DNA of 43,747 bases. It comes from Parafilimonas sp. (GTDB lineage Bacteria > Bacteroidota > Bacteroidia > Chitinophagales > Chitinophagaceae). Where the stretch lies: NCBI GenBank assembly GCA_017856455.1, contig JAFMEZ010000014.1, positions 1 through 43,747 on the forward strand, read 5' to 3'. The translations under genes were made by a program, and so were the position numbers. Shown one piece after another: positions 17,312-27,264 of this stretch. Numbering within the stretch: the stretch's first letter is position 1; each line of letters opens with the position of its first letter. The notes under the pieces were generated by a model. The model searched no databases. It saw nothing but the letters and a program-made list of their open reading frames with translations, and was not told where the DNA came from.

Positions 17312-17458
17312 AAGAAAGCAGTTTTTTTAAAAATTCTAATAAATTGGCTGTAAAGATGAAAAATATCTAATACAGGGGCAAGCTCATGGTGAATTTACAA
17401 CAATTAATGCATAAAAGCATCAATAATTTCTACACATGTTTAAAAATATTTTTGCCTA

Positions 17459-20335
17459 CTATGCGTAACTGCTTACTGGCTCACAAGTACAAACCAGATT
17501 TCTATCCCCATATGTATTATTTACCCTAGAAATGCTTGGCCAGAATTTATTCAATTTCAAATAAGGAAGAGGAAATACGGCCTGCTCTCTTGTATATGGT
17601 TTATTCCAAGTTTCACTGATGATTACATGTTGAGTATGAGGTGCATTTTTAAGTGGATTGTCCAACTTATCAAATTTTCCATCCTCAATTGATTTGATCT
17701 CTTGTCTAATGGATATCAATGCATCACAAAATCTGTCCAATTCTTGCTTGTCTTCACTTTCAGTTGGTTCGATCATGATGGTACCAGGAACTGGAAAGCT
17801 TAGTGTAGGGGCATGAAATCCATAATCCATTAATCTTTTTGCAACATCTTCTGCTTCAATTTCTGCTGACTTTTTGAAAGGGCGAAGATCAACAATGAAT
17901 TCATGTGCACAGGTATTATTGCTGCCCAAATAAAGCATGTCATAATGTTTCTGCAATCTTGCACGCATATAGTTTGCATTCAAAATTGCAATGGCAGTTG
18001 ATTTTTTCAATCCTTCATGTCCCAGCATTCTTATATAACCATAACTGATTAATAAAATGCTTGCACTTCCATAGGGTGCTGCACTTACTGCAATATTTCC
18101 TTTTTTCGCATCCAATGGCGCTTGATTATTGAAAGTATGTCCTGGTAAAAAATCAGCGAGGTGAGATTTTACACAAATGGGACCCATACCCGGACCACCG
18201 CCACCGTGAGGAATAGCAAAAGTTTTATGGAGATTTAAATGACATACATCCGCACCAATCAATCCAGGTGATGTAAGTCCGACTTGCGCATTCATATTTG
18301 CGCCATCCATATATACTTGTCCGCCATGCTGATGTATTACATCAGTAATCTCTTTTATTGTTTCTTCAAAAATTCCAAAAGTACTTGGATAGGTAATCAT
18401 GATACCTGCTAAATCATTGCTGTATTGATTTGCTTTATCTTTTAAATCAGCAACATCAATGTATCCATTGTCGAGCGCTTTCACCACAACAACTTTCATT
18501 CCCGCCATCACTGCAGAAGCAGGATTGGTTCCATGTGCAGAAATCGGAATCAGAATTACATTTCTATGATGGTCGCCTCTAGAAATATGATATTCTCTTA
18601 TGGTTAACAACCCGGCATATTCTCCCTGCGCTCCACTATTGGGTTGTAAACTACATGCATCAAAACCAGTAATCTCACAGAGATATTTTGAAAGGTCTTC
18701 AATGATTTGATGGTATCCTTTGGTTTGTTCAACAGGGGCAAAGGGATGGATATTTGACCAGCATCCCCAACTCAATGGCATCATCTCAGTTGCTGCATTG
18801 AGTTTCATTGTACAGCTTCCTAAAGAAATCATGGATGTGTTGAGTGATAAATCTTTGTTCTCCAAAGATTTTATGTATCTCATCATTTTACTCTCACTGT
18901 GATGTGAGTTGAATACTGGATGCAGTAGATAAGTTGATGTTCTAGTTAAAGCACTTGGAATGTTTGTCAACAATGTTTCATCTGAAATGCTGAATGAAGC
19001 AACATTGCTTTCATCAAAACAATTGATCACTGTCAATACATCAGATGGAGTAGTAGTTTCATCAAATGAAATGCCAATGGTGTTTGAAGATATTTTTCTG
19101 AGGTTGATGTTTTTCTTTGCTGCTGATGCAATTATTTTTTCAGCATCATTTGAGACAATCGCAATGGTGTCAAAAAAATGTTCACTTGCCAGTGTGAATC
19201 CTTTTTCTTTTAAAGCATGTGCTGCTGTTTTAGCAAGCAATGAGGTGCGTGTTGCAATTTTTTTCAAACCATCAGGACCATGATACACGGCGTACATGGC
19301 TGCCATATTTGAAAGCAAAGCTTGTGCTGTACAGATATTTGAAGTTGCTTTCTCTCTTTTGATATGCTGCTCCCTTGTTTGCAAGGCCATTCTTAGCGCC
19401 CTGTTTCCTTGTGCATCTATACTGATACCAATGATTCTGCCAGGAATATTTCTTTTGAACTCATCTTTTGTTGCAAAGAATGCAGCATGGGGGCCGCCAT
19501 ATCCGAGTGGTACGCCAAACCTTTGTGCCGAACCACATGCAACATCTGCTCCCAATTCACCTGGAGGAGTGATGAGTGTTAATGCCAGCAAATCAGTTGT
19601 CATTACAACATAAGCACCTGCTGCATGTACCTTTTCGATGAACTGCTTTTGGTTGATGATGTTCCCCAGATTATTTGGGTATTGTACCAGAGCTCCAAAA
19701 AATGTTTTGTCAATTTCAGCAGTAGATGCATTCCCAATTACAATTTCAATGCCTACTGGTAAAGCTCTTGTTATCAACACATCAAGGGTTTGTGGGAAGC
19801 AATGCTCGTCAACAAAAAACTTTGGACGTTCAATATGATCTTGCTTATTAAGGAAGTTGAAAAACATTGTCATTGCCTCAGCAGCAGCAGTGGCTTCATC
19901 CAACAATGAAGCATTAGCAATCGGTAATCCAGTTAAATCTGTTACCATGGTCTGAAAATTCAATAAACTTTCTAACCTGCCTTGTGCAATTTCAGCCTGG
20001 TAAGGGGTGTATTGTGTATACCAACCTGGATTTTCAAAAATATTTCTCAAAATAACGCTTGGCGTATGTGTGCCATAATAACCCTGACCAATAAAATTTT
20101 TTGCAATAATATTTTTCTGACCAACTTCTGAAATATGTTGCAAGTATGCAGCCTCACTCATGGGTGCTGGTACTTTCATCACATCCTCATTCTTGATATT
20201 GGATGGAATTGTTTTGTTTACCAGATCTTCCAAACTCTTTTCACCCGTTTGGTGAAGCATTTCAGTTTCTTCTGATGTATTTGGACCAATATGTCTTGCT
20301 TGAAATTCTCTTGATTGCTGCTCGATAAGATTCAT
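17459..20335 (-). CDS. gcvP: Glycine dehydrogenase (decarboxylating), P-protein
   Basis: A 958-residue fused P-protein of the glycine cleavage system, with the two homologous halves in one chain. The C-terminal half holds the PLP lysine in [19 protein letters not shown]. The N-terminal half carries the glycine-rich [18 protein letters not shown] region. It decarboxylates glycine and transfers aminomethyl to the lipoyl H-protein, feeding one-carbon units to tetrahydrofolate. gcvT and gcvH are not adjacent, which is common in Bacteroidota. A good promoter lies at 20371-20401. The N-terminus ([18 protein letters not shown]) matches the family, so the start is secure. Confidence 0.98.
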   Translation of the reverse strand: MNLIEQQSREFQARHIGPNTSEETEMLHQTGEKSLEDLVNKTIPSNIKNEDVMKVPAPMSEAAYLQHISEVGQKNIIAKNFIGQGYYGTHTPSVILRNIFENPGWYTQYTPYQAEIAQGRLESLLNFQTMVTDLTGLPIANASLLDEATAAAEAMTMFFNFLNKQDHIERPKFFVDEHCFPQTLDVLITRALPVGIEIVIGNASTAEIDKTFFGALVQYPNNLGNIINQKQFIEKVHAAGAYVVMTTDLLALTLITPPGELGADVACGSAQRFGVPLGYGGPHAAFFATKDEFKRNIPGRIIGISIDAQGNRALRMALQTREQHIKREKATSNICTAQALLSNMAAMYAVYHGPDGLKKIATRTSLLAKTAAHALKEKGFTLASEHFFDTIAIVSNDAEKIIASAAKKNINLRKISSNTIGISFDETTTPSDVLTVINCFDESNVASFSISDETLLTNIPSALTRTSTYLLHPVFNSHHSESKMMRYIKSLENKDLSLNTSMISLGSCTMKLNAATEMMPLSWGCWSNIHPFAPVEQTKGYHQIIEDLSKYLCEITGFDACSLQPNSGAQGEYAGLLTIREYHISRGDHHRNVILIPISAHGTNPASAVMAGMKVVVVKALDNGYIDVADLKDKANQYSNDLAGIMITYPSTFGIFEETIKEITDVIHQHGGQVYMDGANMNAQVGLTSPGLIGADVCHLNLHKTFAIPHGGGGPGMGPICVKSHLADFLPGHTFNNQAPLDAKKGNIAVSAAPYGSASILLISYGYIRMLGHEGLKKSTAIAILNANYMRARLQKHYDMLYLGSNNTCAHEFIVDLRPFKKSAEIEAEDVAKRLMDYGFHAPTLSFPVPGTIMIEPTESEDKQELDRFCDALISIRQEIKSIEDGKFDKLDNPLKNAPHTQHVIISETWNKPYTREQAVFPLPYLKLNKFWPSISRVNNTYGDRNLVCTCEPVSSYA

Positions 20336-20370
20336 GGAACCAATATTTTAGGTTAGGGGCAATTGAACTG

Positions 20371-20401
20371 CAAATTTACTCATATCCAACCACTGATTCA
20401 A
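20371..20401 (-). promoter_or_regulatory. Promoter for gcvP
   Basis: An exact -7 element TAAATTTG (20378-20371) is preceded by TTG (20401-20399) with a 20-base spacer, matching the Bacteroidota TTG-N17-23-TAnnTTTG pattern. The predicted start is about 30 bases before the gcvP ATG. Confidence 0.68.
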
Positions 20402-20482
20402 TGCTTTGTGCAACATGATTCTTGAATGTGGATTATTTGGTGAAACAATTATAGGTTGAATGTTTTCGACTAATTTTACAGC

Positions 20483-20968
20483 ATGCCAGAAGAGCTCCTT
20501 AAGAACTGGGAAAAGAAATCATCTGAACGGCAAAAACTGTACAAGCAATTTCTTGCCAGAGTGGATAAAAACAAGGCAATTCGTGAATTGCCAGCCATTC
20601 ACGAAGAGGCTTTTACGCAGGTTGATTGTCTCACATGTGCCAATTGTTGTAAGAATTACTCTCCCAGGTTTAAAACACCTGATATCAAACGAATCAGTAA
20701 GTCGTTGTCGCTCAAGGAAAGCGTTTTTATAGAAAAATTCTTGAAAATTGATGATGAGGGCGACTATGTTCTGCAATCAAAACCATGTCCTTTTTTGGGA
20801 TCAGATAATCATTGTTCTATTTACGAAGATCGTCCCTCTGATTGCAGAAGATTTCCTTATACTGACGAAGATGTTTTTGTAAAAAGACAACAATTGACCC
20901 TCAAGAACACTTCATTTTGTCCTGCTGCCTATTTCGTGATTGAAAAATTAATGGAGGCGTCAAAATAA
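20483..20968 (+). CDS. YkgJ-family cysteine-cluster (putative zinc/iron-chelating) protein
   Basis: A 161-residue cytosolic protein with the CxxCxxCC cluster at Cys49, Cys52, Cys55 and Cys56, then Cys102, Cys111 and Cys121 in the CPFLG...CSIYEDRPSDCRRFP block that defines the YkgJ (UPF0153, CxxCxxCC domain) family. Members are thought to bind Zn or an Fe-S cluster; function is unknown. A lysine- and glutamate-rich helix precedes the cluster. The start at 20483 keeps this helix. Its stop is two bases from the MFS stop on the other strand, with no terminator visible. Confidence 0.88.
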   Translation: MPEELLKNWEKKSSERQKLYKQFLARVDKNKAIRELPAIHEEAFTQVDCLTCANCCKNYSPRFKTPDIKRISKSLSLKESVFIEKFLKIDDEGDYVLQSKPCPFLGSDNHCSIYEDRPSDCRRFPYTDEDVFVKRQQLTLKNTSFCPAAYFVIEKLMEASK

Positions 20969-20969
20969 A

Positions 20970-22244
20970 TCAGTATTCGATTTTTCTTACACCCGGAATT
21001 TTGAACCAGGTGTAAACGACGATTCCGATGGTCATTGCTCCTCCAAAAATTACAGAAGGCACAACACCCATAATTCTTGAAGCAAATCCACTTTCAAATG
21101 CACCAAGTTCATTGGATGAAATAATGAAAATGCTGTTCAGTGCAGAAACCCTCCCTTTCATTTCCTCTGGTGTTTTGAGCTGAAGCACAGTGGATCTGAC
21201 AATGATGCTGATTCCATCCAATAAACCTGAAATCAATAAAGCAGCGAATGAAATCCAAAACCAATTTGAGATACCAAAAATGATGATACTCAATCCAAAT
21301 CCAGCAACGCATAGGAGCATCCATTTGCCTTGGTTTGACTTCATGGGTATAAAATTAATGACCAGCATAACAATGATAGCACCAATACCTGGTGCAGCTC
21401 TCAAAATGCCGAGTCCCTCTGCTCCTGTCTTTAAAATTACGTCTGAAAAATAGGGTAGCAGCGCGGTTGCACCACCAAAAAAAACAGCGAATAGGTCAAG
21501 TGTGATCACTCCCAAAATCTCTTTTGTATTCCATACAAATTTGAATCCCTCACGAATGCTTTTTAGCATTGGTTCGGCTTTGAGTTGTACTGTTGGGGGT
21601 TTTGGGCATATGAAAAATAGGATCAACACGGATATACTCATCATGATGATCATCAATGTAAAAGTGAAAGTGATTCCCATTGCCCCATAAAGTAATCCAC
21701 CAATTGCTGGTCCGCCTACTCCTGCAATTTGCCATGAGCTGCTGTGCCAACTGATGGCATTGGGTATTTTTTCTTTTGGAACAAGCATACTTACCAATGC
21801 AAAAGATGTAGGTCCGCTGAACGCTCTTGCTATTCCAGTACAAAAAGCAATGATGTAGATGATGATCAGCACAGTGTGCTGAGATAAAAAAGTTGAAGCC
21901 TGTTTACTGGTGATGTAAGCGAATAATATTGTCAGCAAAAGATTAGCAGATATACTAATGTGTAACAGTTTTTTCTTGTCGCTTTTATCAATGATATAGC
22001 CCGAGTAGATCGCCATAATCACCGCTGGCACAAACTCTACCAATCCGATTAAGCCAATACTGAATGGATCATGGGTGATTTCGAAAACCTTCCAACTGAT
22101 CAAGGTTGCTTGCATGGTCAGTACCATGATAAAAAAGAACCTGGCAATGATGTAGGTCCTGAATTCTGCATGTGAGAGCGCTGTAAAACTCTTGTGTTGT
22201 AAAAAACGAAACATCCAAACAAAGATCGTGCTTTGTTGTGACAC
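20970..22244 (-). CDS. MFS transporter
   Basis: A 424-residue membrane protein with about 12 hydrophobic helices and a duplicated six-helix layout. The loop between helices 2 and 3 has GYIIDKSDKKKLL, a variant of the GxxxDRxGRR motif of the major facilitator superfamily. It most resembles the MFS_3/EntS-like exporters, so it is probably an efflux carrier; the substrate is unknown. It starts four bases after the deoxynucleoside kinase stop and is probably part of the folK-kinase-MFS operon. An internal Met at codon 11 is an alternative start. Confidence 0.88.
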   Translation of the reverse strand: MSQQSTIFVWMFRFLQHKSFTALSHAEFRTYIIARFFFIMVLTMQATLISWKVFEITHDPFSIGLIGLVEFVPAVIMAIYSGYIIDKSDKKKLLHISISANLLLTILFAYITSKQASTFLSQHTVLIIIYIIAFCTGIARAFSGPTSFALVSMLVPKEKIPNAISWHSSSWQIAGVGGPAIGGLLYGAMGITFTFTLMIIMMSISVLILFFICPKPPTVQLKAEPMLKSIREGFKFVWNTKEILGVITLDLFAVFFGGATALLPYFSDVILKTGAEGLGILRAAPGIGAIIVMLVINFIPMKSNQGKWMLLCVAGFGLSIIIFGISNWFWISFAALLISGLLDGISIIVRSTVLQLKTPEEMKGRVSALNSIFIISSNELGAFESGFASRIMGVVPSVIFGGAMTIGIVVYTWFKIPGVRKIEY

Positions 22245-22248
22245 AATG

Positions 22249-22881
22249 CTATGGAAGGGAAATCAAATGTTGTCCGATTTCGTAGTCTTTTTCCAATGCT
22301 GAAATAATGGTTTCGAGATGTTTATCGTTTCCAAGAAAATCTGCATGGGTTGCATCAACATAAAGCGTTTTAAAATTATGCTGCTTGATGTAATGCGTAT
22401 ACGTTTGTTGAATATTGAATAGATAATCGTTTTGAATATGTTGTTCGTATGACCTGTTCCTTTTTTTTATGTTTTCCTGCAGTTTTTGAACGGGGCAGTG
22501 CAAATAAATCAGAATATCAGGTTGATGAATTTGTTGATGAATGATTTCAAATAATCTCTGGTATAACCTGAATTCATCATCAGGTAAATTGATTTTTGCA
22601 AACAGCAAACATTTTGTGAATAGATAATCTGAAATTGTGGTTGTTTGAAAAAGATCCTGTTGGCTTACAAGGTCCTTCTGCTGTTTGAAGCGTTCGGCCA
22701 TGAAAAAAAGTTCTACAGGAAATGCATACTGAGAGGGGTTTTCATAGAATTTTGAAAGAAAAGGATTTTCTGCAAATTCTTCTAATATCAATCGAGAATT
22801 GTAATGTTTTGCCAGCAAGTGTGCCAAAGTTGTTTTGCCGGCACCGATATTTCCTTCAATCGCAATGAACTTATATTTCAT
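22249..22881 (-). CDS. Deoxynucleoside kinase
   Basis: A 210-residue P-loop kinase with GNIGAGKTT at residues 10-18, the substrate-binding ERF motif in FFMAERFKQQ, and an arginine-rich lid (KKRNRSYEQ). This is the deoxyadenosine/deoxyguanosine kinase fold that phosphorylates salvaged deoxynucleosides with ATP. The sequence alone does not settle which base is preferred. It sits between folK (12-base gap) and the MFS gene (4-base gap) in one minus-strand operon, a pairing with folK often seen in Bacteroidota. Confidence 0.93.
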   Translation of the reverse strand: MKYKFIAIEGNIGAGKTTLAHLLAKHYNSRLILEEFAENPFLSKFYENPSQYAFPVELFFMAERFKQQKDLVSQQDLFQTTTISDYLFTKCLLFAKINLPDDEFRLYQRLFEIIHQQIHQPDILIYLHCPVQKLQENIKKRNRSYEQHIQNDYLFNIQQTYTHYIKQHNFKTLYVDATHADFLGNDKHLETIISALEKDYEIGQHLISLP

Positions 22882-22893
22882 TTCCAGTCTTGT

Positions 22894-23406
22894 CTATACT
22901 TTTTTGAACAAAAATTCTTTTTCAATTTGATATGCCTTCACTTCCAATTCATCTTTACACTCAGATAAAAGATCTGCAATTGTTTTTTGATGAAATGTAT
23001 CTATATAGGAGGGGTTAATCTCATTCATGGGTATCAGTACAAATCTTCTAACATGTATTCTTGGATGAGGAATAATCAATTCAGCTGTTTCAATTTTCTC
23101 TTCATTATAGTATAAGATATCAATATCGATTATTCTTGGCTTATTCAGGCCATCTCGAACTCTTCCCATTTGTTTTTCAATGGAAAGGGTTTGGTTCAAT
23201 AGTTGAAAAGGATCAAGATTAGTATATACCAGCAAAACTTGGTTGAGGAAATCAGGCTGATCATTATTCCCCCAAGGCGCTGTTTGATAAATGGATGATA
23301 CAGAGGAAATTTGACCAATATGAGTTACAATCTCTTCCCGAGCTTTTTGCAGATGAAAAATTCGATCCCCTATATTACCACCTATCAATAAATAAACATT
23401 ATTCAT
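22894..23406 (-). CDS. folK: 2-amino-4-hydroxy-6-hydroxymethyldihydropteridine diphosphokinase
   Basis: A 170-residue HPPK enzyme that transfers pyrophosphate from ATP to the pterin in folate synthesis. Diagnostic motifs are LLIGGNIGDR at the N-terminus, the WGNNDQPDFLNQ substrate loop and the GLNKPRIIDIDILYY signature with the paired metal-binding aspartates. Length is typical of the monofunctional enzyme. First gene of the folK-kinase-MFS operon and divergent from sppA, with a 58-base shared upstream region. Confidence 0.96.
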   Translation of the reverse strand: MNNVYLLIGGNIGDRIFHLQKAREEIVTHIGQISSVSSIYQTAPWGNNDQPDFLNQVLLVYTNLDPFQLLNQTLSIEKQMGRVRDGLNKPRIIDIDILYYNEEKIETAELIIPHPRIHVRRFVLIPMNEINPSYIDTFHQKTIADLLSECKDELEVKAYQIEKEFLFKKV

Positions 23407-23464
23407 ATAACTATATCCCTGAGGCGCTCAAAGTTCTTTAATTTTACGGTCTAAATCGGTCACA

Positions 23465-25219
23465 TTGAAAAATTTCTTTAAATCCTTTTTTGCCTCTTTG
23501 CTTGCATTGATTGTTTTCTTTGGACTCATTTTCTTGCTGTTTTTTGGCATAGCTGGTGCATTGATTGCTACAGATAAGCCTGAAGTAGGTTCAAATGCAG
23601 TTTTGGTTATTGACCTTACTCAAGCTATACCTGAACAGGTTGCAGATGATCCATTTCAGGCAATTACGGGCGATGATCAACAACCGGATTTTTATACCGC
23701 TTTAAAATTGTTGGAACATGCAGCTTCCGATACAGCTGTTAAGGGTATATACCTTGTTGCAAAAGGCAATGCTAATGGCTATGCCAATACAGATGATTTG
23801 AGAAATGCACTAGTCAAATTTAAAAACTCAGGGAAGTTTATTTATGCTTATGGAGATTATATCACTCAAAAGGCTTTTGGACTGGTATCTGTAGCAGATA
23901 AAATCTATTGTAATCCCAAAGGAATGTTTGAATGGCAAGGGATGTCTGTTGAATATGTATTTTTTAAAAACCTGATCGACAAACTTGAAATCAATCCACA
24001 AATATTTTATGCCGGGAAATTCAAGAGTGCAACTGAGCCATTTCGTACAACAGAGATGTCTGCTGCTAATAAAATTCAAACTTCAGTTTGGTTGAATGAC
24101 ATCTATGGTGATTTATTGAAAAAATCTTCAGATGCAAGAAAAAAATCTATCGACAGTTTGAAGGCATATGCAAATGATTATCGGTTGATGCGTCCTGCTG
24201 ATGCATTTAATTATGGATTGATCGATGGAGTGAAATATGATGATGAATTCAAATCCATCATCAGAACGAAATTGAAAATAAAAGAAGATGTAAAAATTAA
24301 TTTCATTACCCTAGCCAAATATGCAAAAGCGGCTAACTTATCTTCTTCATACAATAAAGATAAAATAGCTTTAGTCGTTGCCGAGGGTGATATCGTATAT
24401 GGTAAAGGAAGTCCTGATCAAATTGGATCTGACGATTATCTGGCATTGCTTAGAAAAATCAGGTTAGATAAATCTATCAAGGCAGTCGTTTTGAGAGTGA
24501 ATTCTCCTGGCGGCAGTAGTTTTGCAAGTGAAATTATTTGGAGAGAAATTGAATTGTGCAAGAAAGAAGGGAAAAAGGTAATTGTATCCATGGGAAATGT
24601 TGCAGCCAGCGGAGGTTATTACATCGCATGTAATGCAGATAAAATCTTTGCTCAAACCAATACCATTACTGGTTCAATAGGAGTGTTCTCAATTGTTCCA
24701 GATTTCTCTTCATTTTTTAAAAATAAATTGGGAATCACATTTGATCGCATCAGTACTTCACCTTATGCAGATGCTCCATCTGTTACCAGAACAATGACAG
24801 AGAGTGAAAAAAGAATTATACAAACTGAGGTGGATCATATTTACCAAGACTTTCTCACAAGAGTTGCTGAAGGTAGAAAAATGAAGATTGCTGATGTTGA
24901 TAGCATTGCTCAGGGAAGGGTTTGGACCGGCGCTAGGGCGTCAACCATTGGATTGGTCGATTCAATAGGGGGATTAGATGATGCAATAAAATATGCAGCG
25001 AAATCAGTCGGACTCAAAGAGTTTAAGTTGAAAAAATATCCTGAACCTCAATCAATGATTGAGTATTTCGTTAATCAATATTCAAAAGAATTTACCGCTG
25101 TTAAGCTAGAGAAAGAATTGGGTATTGGAGATTATCAACTAATGAAACGCATCAAGCAAATAAAAGCGGAAACTGGTGAAGTGAAAGCCATGCTTCCATT
25201 TGAGTTTACTATTCGTTAA
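23465..25219 (+). CDS. sppA: Signal peptide peptidase SppA (67K type)
   Basis: A 584-residue serine protease with an N-terminal transmembrane segment (about 8-35) and two tandem S49 domains. The Lys/Ser dyad is split between the domains: Lys187 in AGKFKSATEPF and Ser382 in NVAASGGYYIA. It degrades leftover signal peptides in the inner membrane, facing the periplasm. The start is a TTG at 23465; the next in-frame Met lies far inside the first protease domain, so TTG is needed to keep the membrane anchor. Followed after 8 bases by the ABC-2 permease gene. Confidence 0.94.
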   Translation: MKNFFKSFFASLLALIVFFGLIFLLFFGIAGALIATDKPEVGSNAVLVIDLTQAIPEQVADDPFQAITGDDQQPDFYTALKLLEHAASDTAVKGIYLVAKGNANGYANTDDLRNALVKFKNSGKFIYAYGDYITQKAFGLVSVADKIYCNPKGMFEWQGMSVEYVFFKNLIDKLEINPQIFYAGKFKSATEPFRTTEMSAANKIQTSVWLNDIYGDLLKKSSDARKKSIDSLKAYANDYRLMRPADAFNYGLIDGVKYDDEFKSIIRTKLKIKEDVKINFITLAKYAKAANLSSSYNKDKIALVVAEGDIVYGKGSPDQIGSDDYLALLRKIRLDKSIKAVVLRVNSPGGSSFASEIIWREIELCKKEGKKVIVSMGNVAASGGYYIACNADKIFAQTNTITGSIGVFSIVPDFSSFFKNKLGITFDRISTSPYADAPSVTRTMTESEKRIIQTEVDHIYQDFLTRVAEGRKMKIADVDSIAQGRVWTGARASTIGLVDSIGGLDDAIKYAAKSVGLKEFKLKKYPEPQSMIEYFVNQYSKEFTAVKLEKELGIGDYQLMKRIKQIKAETGEVKAMLPFEFTIR

Positions 25220-25227
25220 CTTTAGGC

Positions 25228-26319
25228 ATGAAGTATAATCAGTTGAGGGCCATGATGGCCATTGCAAAGGCAAGTCTTACCTCCATTTTTAGGAGTCCCT
25301 CTGCTGTTATTTTCAGCTTTTTATTTCCTATCATTTTTATTCTTGTATTTGGATTTTTAAGTTCAAGTTCACCAGTTATCAAAGTGGTATTTGATCCCAC
25401 ATCTTCTATCGATAATCCCATTTACCAAAAACTCATCGAGAAACAAACGATCAAGGTATTGTCTTCTACAAAAGAAAAGGCATTGGATGAGCTTTCAAAA
25501 GGGCATATCACGGCAATCCTTAAGATAAAGGAAATTGAAAAAAACAGCTTTCCTAAATATGATATTCAAATAACAACATCATCTGCTGCTGCAGACCGAA
25601 TTGGACTATTGCAATCTTTGATTCAACAAACCATTGCCGAACTCAATCAGCAATTCATCCCTGACCAAATTGCTTATGCAACTTTCACAAAAGAGACTAT
25701 TCCAGGTAGGGTGTACAGGACAATTGATTTTATTTTACCCGGACAATTGGGGTTTTCTTTATTGAGTGCAGGTGTATTTGGAGTAGCCTTCATTTTCTTT
25801 AATCTAAGGCAGACACTTGTTTTGAAGAGATTTTTTGCTACGCCAATCAAGAGAACGTACATCGTTTTTGGTGAGGGCTTGGGAAGGATAATCTTTCAAA
25901 TGATTACAGCTGTAGTGATTTTGTTATTTGGACATTTTGCATTTAAGTTCACGCTCATAAATGGATGGGTAACTTTTTTAGAGCTGATCGCACTTAGTTT
26001 AATCGGCTTGGTCATCTTCATGGGATTCGGATTTGTAGTTAGTGGAGTAGCAAAGAGTGAAAGCACTATACCTCCATTTGCCAATATTGTTACATTGCCA
26101 CAGTTTTTATTGGCAGGTACTTTTTTCCCTATTGATAATTTTCCAACTTGGCTTCAGCCACTTTGTAACCTTTTGCCGCTTACACATCTCAATCAGGCAA
26201 TGAGAAATGTGGCATTTGAAGGTGCTCATTTAACTGATTGTTTACCACAATTACAGATATTGTTGATTTGGGGTATAATTGTTTATGCTATTGCAGTTAA
26301 GGTATTTAAATGGGAATAA
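25228..26319 (+). CDS. ABC-2 type transporter permease, without adjacent ATPase
   Basis: A 363-residue membrane protein with one N-terminal helix (about 22-42), an extracytoplasmic domain (about 45-165) and a C-terminal block of five hydrophobic helices (about 170-360) ending in the LLPLTHLNQAMRN motif typical of ABC-2/DrrB-like permeases. Such subunits need a nucleotide-binding partner, usually encoded next door; none is present here. It lies 8 bases after sppA and converges on queG with adjoining stops. The substrate cannot be predicted. Confidence 0.87.
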   Translation: MKYNQLRAMMAIAKASLTSIFRSPSAVIFSFLFPIIFILVFGFLSSSSPVIKVVFDPTSSIDNPIYQKLIEKQTIKVLSSTKEKALDELSKGHITAILKIKEIEKNSFPKYDIQITTSSAAADRIGLLQSLIQQTIAELNQQFIPDQIAYATFTKETIPGRVYRTIDFILPGQLGFSLLSAGVFGVAFIFFNLRQTLVLKRFFATPIKRTYIVFGEGLGRIIFQMITAVVILLFGHFAFKFTLINGWVTFLELIALSLIGLVIFMGFGFVVSGVAKSESTIPPFANIVTLPQFLLAGTFFPIDNFPTWLQPLCNLLPLTHLNQAMRNVAFEGAHLTDCLPQLQILLIWGIIVYAIAVKVFKWE

Positions 26320-27255
26320 TTAAGCTTGCCTGAATAATTTTAAATTTCTCTTTAGTCCATCGAATCCCGTTCGTTTAATTGGTGAGCTACCAAATAGCTC
26401 TTTAAAGCGTTCATCTTCAAGATTCATCCAATCATCTATTTTGAAGTGGAGTATTTCTTGATATGGATGTAATTCCTCGTGTTCGTTAGGAATTGAAAAT
26501 CTATTCCAGGGACAAACATCCTGACAAATATCACAGCCAAAAATCCAGTTCTCGCTTTTACTGCTAAGTTCACTTGGGAGGTCTTTTGCTTTAAGTTCAA
26601 TGGTGAAATATGAAATGCATTTTGTTGCATCAATCGTTTTGTTGATCAGAATGGCTTCAGTTGGACAGGCATCGATACATTTATTGCAGGTGCCACAATG
26701 ATCATTTACAAATGACTGATCAGCTTCTAATGCCAGATCCGTGATGAGGGTTGCTATGAAAAAGAAAGAACCTTTTTGTTTGTTGATCAGGTTTCCATTT
26801 TTACCAATCCATCCCAGTCCACTTTTTTGTGCCCAAGTTCTTTCAAGTACAGGTGCAGAATCAACAAATCCTCTGCCTTCAATATTTCCAAGTTTTTCTT
26901 GAATGGATTTTAGAAAAAGCTTAAGCTGCTTTTTGATGACCAAGTGATAATCCTTACCGTATGCGTACTTTGCAATTTTTGGATTTCCGTCATCCTGAAA
27001 TGCTTTTGGATAATAGTTGTAGAGTAGCGTGATTACTGATTTCGCACCAGGAACTAATTTTGTTGGATCAATTCTTAAATCGAAATGGTTGTTCATGTAT
27101 TGCATTTCTCCATGAAAGCCTTTCTTCAACCATTGCTCAAGTCTTTTTGCATCTTCATTCAATGGCGCTGCAGTGGCAATACCACATTGATCAAATCCAT
27201 GATCTGATGCAAGTTGTTTAATGATACTAGATTTTTCGCTGTTTGTAAATTTCAT
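26320..27255 (-). CDS. queG: Epoxyqueuosine reductase
   Basis: A 311-residue cobalamin- and Fe-S-dependent enzyme that makes the last step of queuosine in tRNA wobble position 34. The N-terminal DUF1730 part includes GLGWIGKNGNLI. The ferredoxin-like part has two cluster motifs, CGTCNKCIDACP and CDICQDVCPWNRF. It lacks the C-terminal HEAT-like extension of longer homologues, as many Bacteroidota versions do. The neighbouring serine hydrolase gene starts upstream on the same strand with a 9-base gap. Confidence 0.95.
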   Translation of the reverse strand: MKFTNSEKSSIIKQLASDHGFDQCGIATAAPLNEDAKRLEQWLKKGFHGEMQYMNNHFDLRIDPTKLVPGAKSVITLLYNYYPKAFQDDGNPKIAKYAYGKDYHLVIKKQLKLFLKSIQEKLGNIEGRGFVDSAPVLERTWAQKSGLGWIGKNGNLINKQKGSFFFIATLITDLALEADQSFVNDHCGTCNKCIDACPTEAILINKTIDATKCISYFTIELKAKDLPSELSSKSENWIFGCDICQDVCPWNRFSIPNEHEELHPYQEILHFKIDDWMNLEDERFKELFGSSPIKRTGFDGLKRNLKLFRQA

Positions 27256-27264
27256 TTGAAATAA

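Noticed and set aside
17312-17458. Search for a gltB promoter or gcvP terminator
   Set aside because: Only a short GATGC/GCATT-type hairpin and no TAnnTTTG match were seen, so no site is claimed.
20460-20732. 90-codon plus-strand frame overlapping the YkgJ-like gene
   Set aside because: The other frame (20483-20968) holds the full conserved cysteine pattern and a longer coding region.
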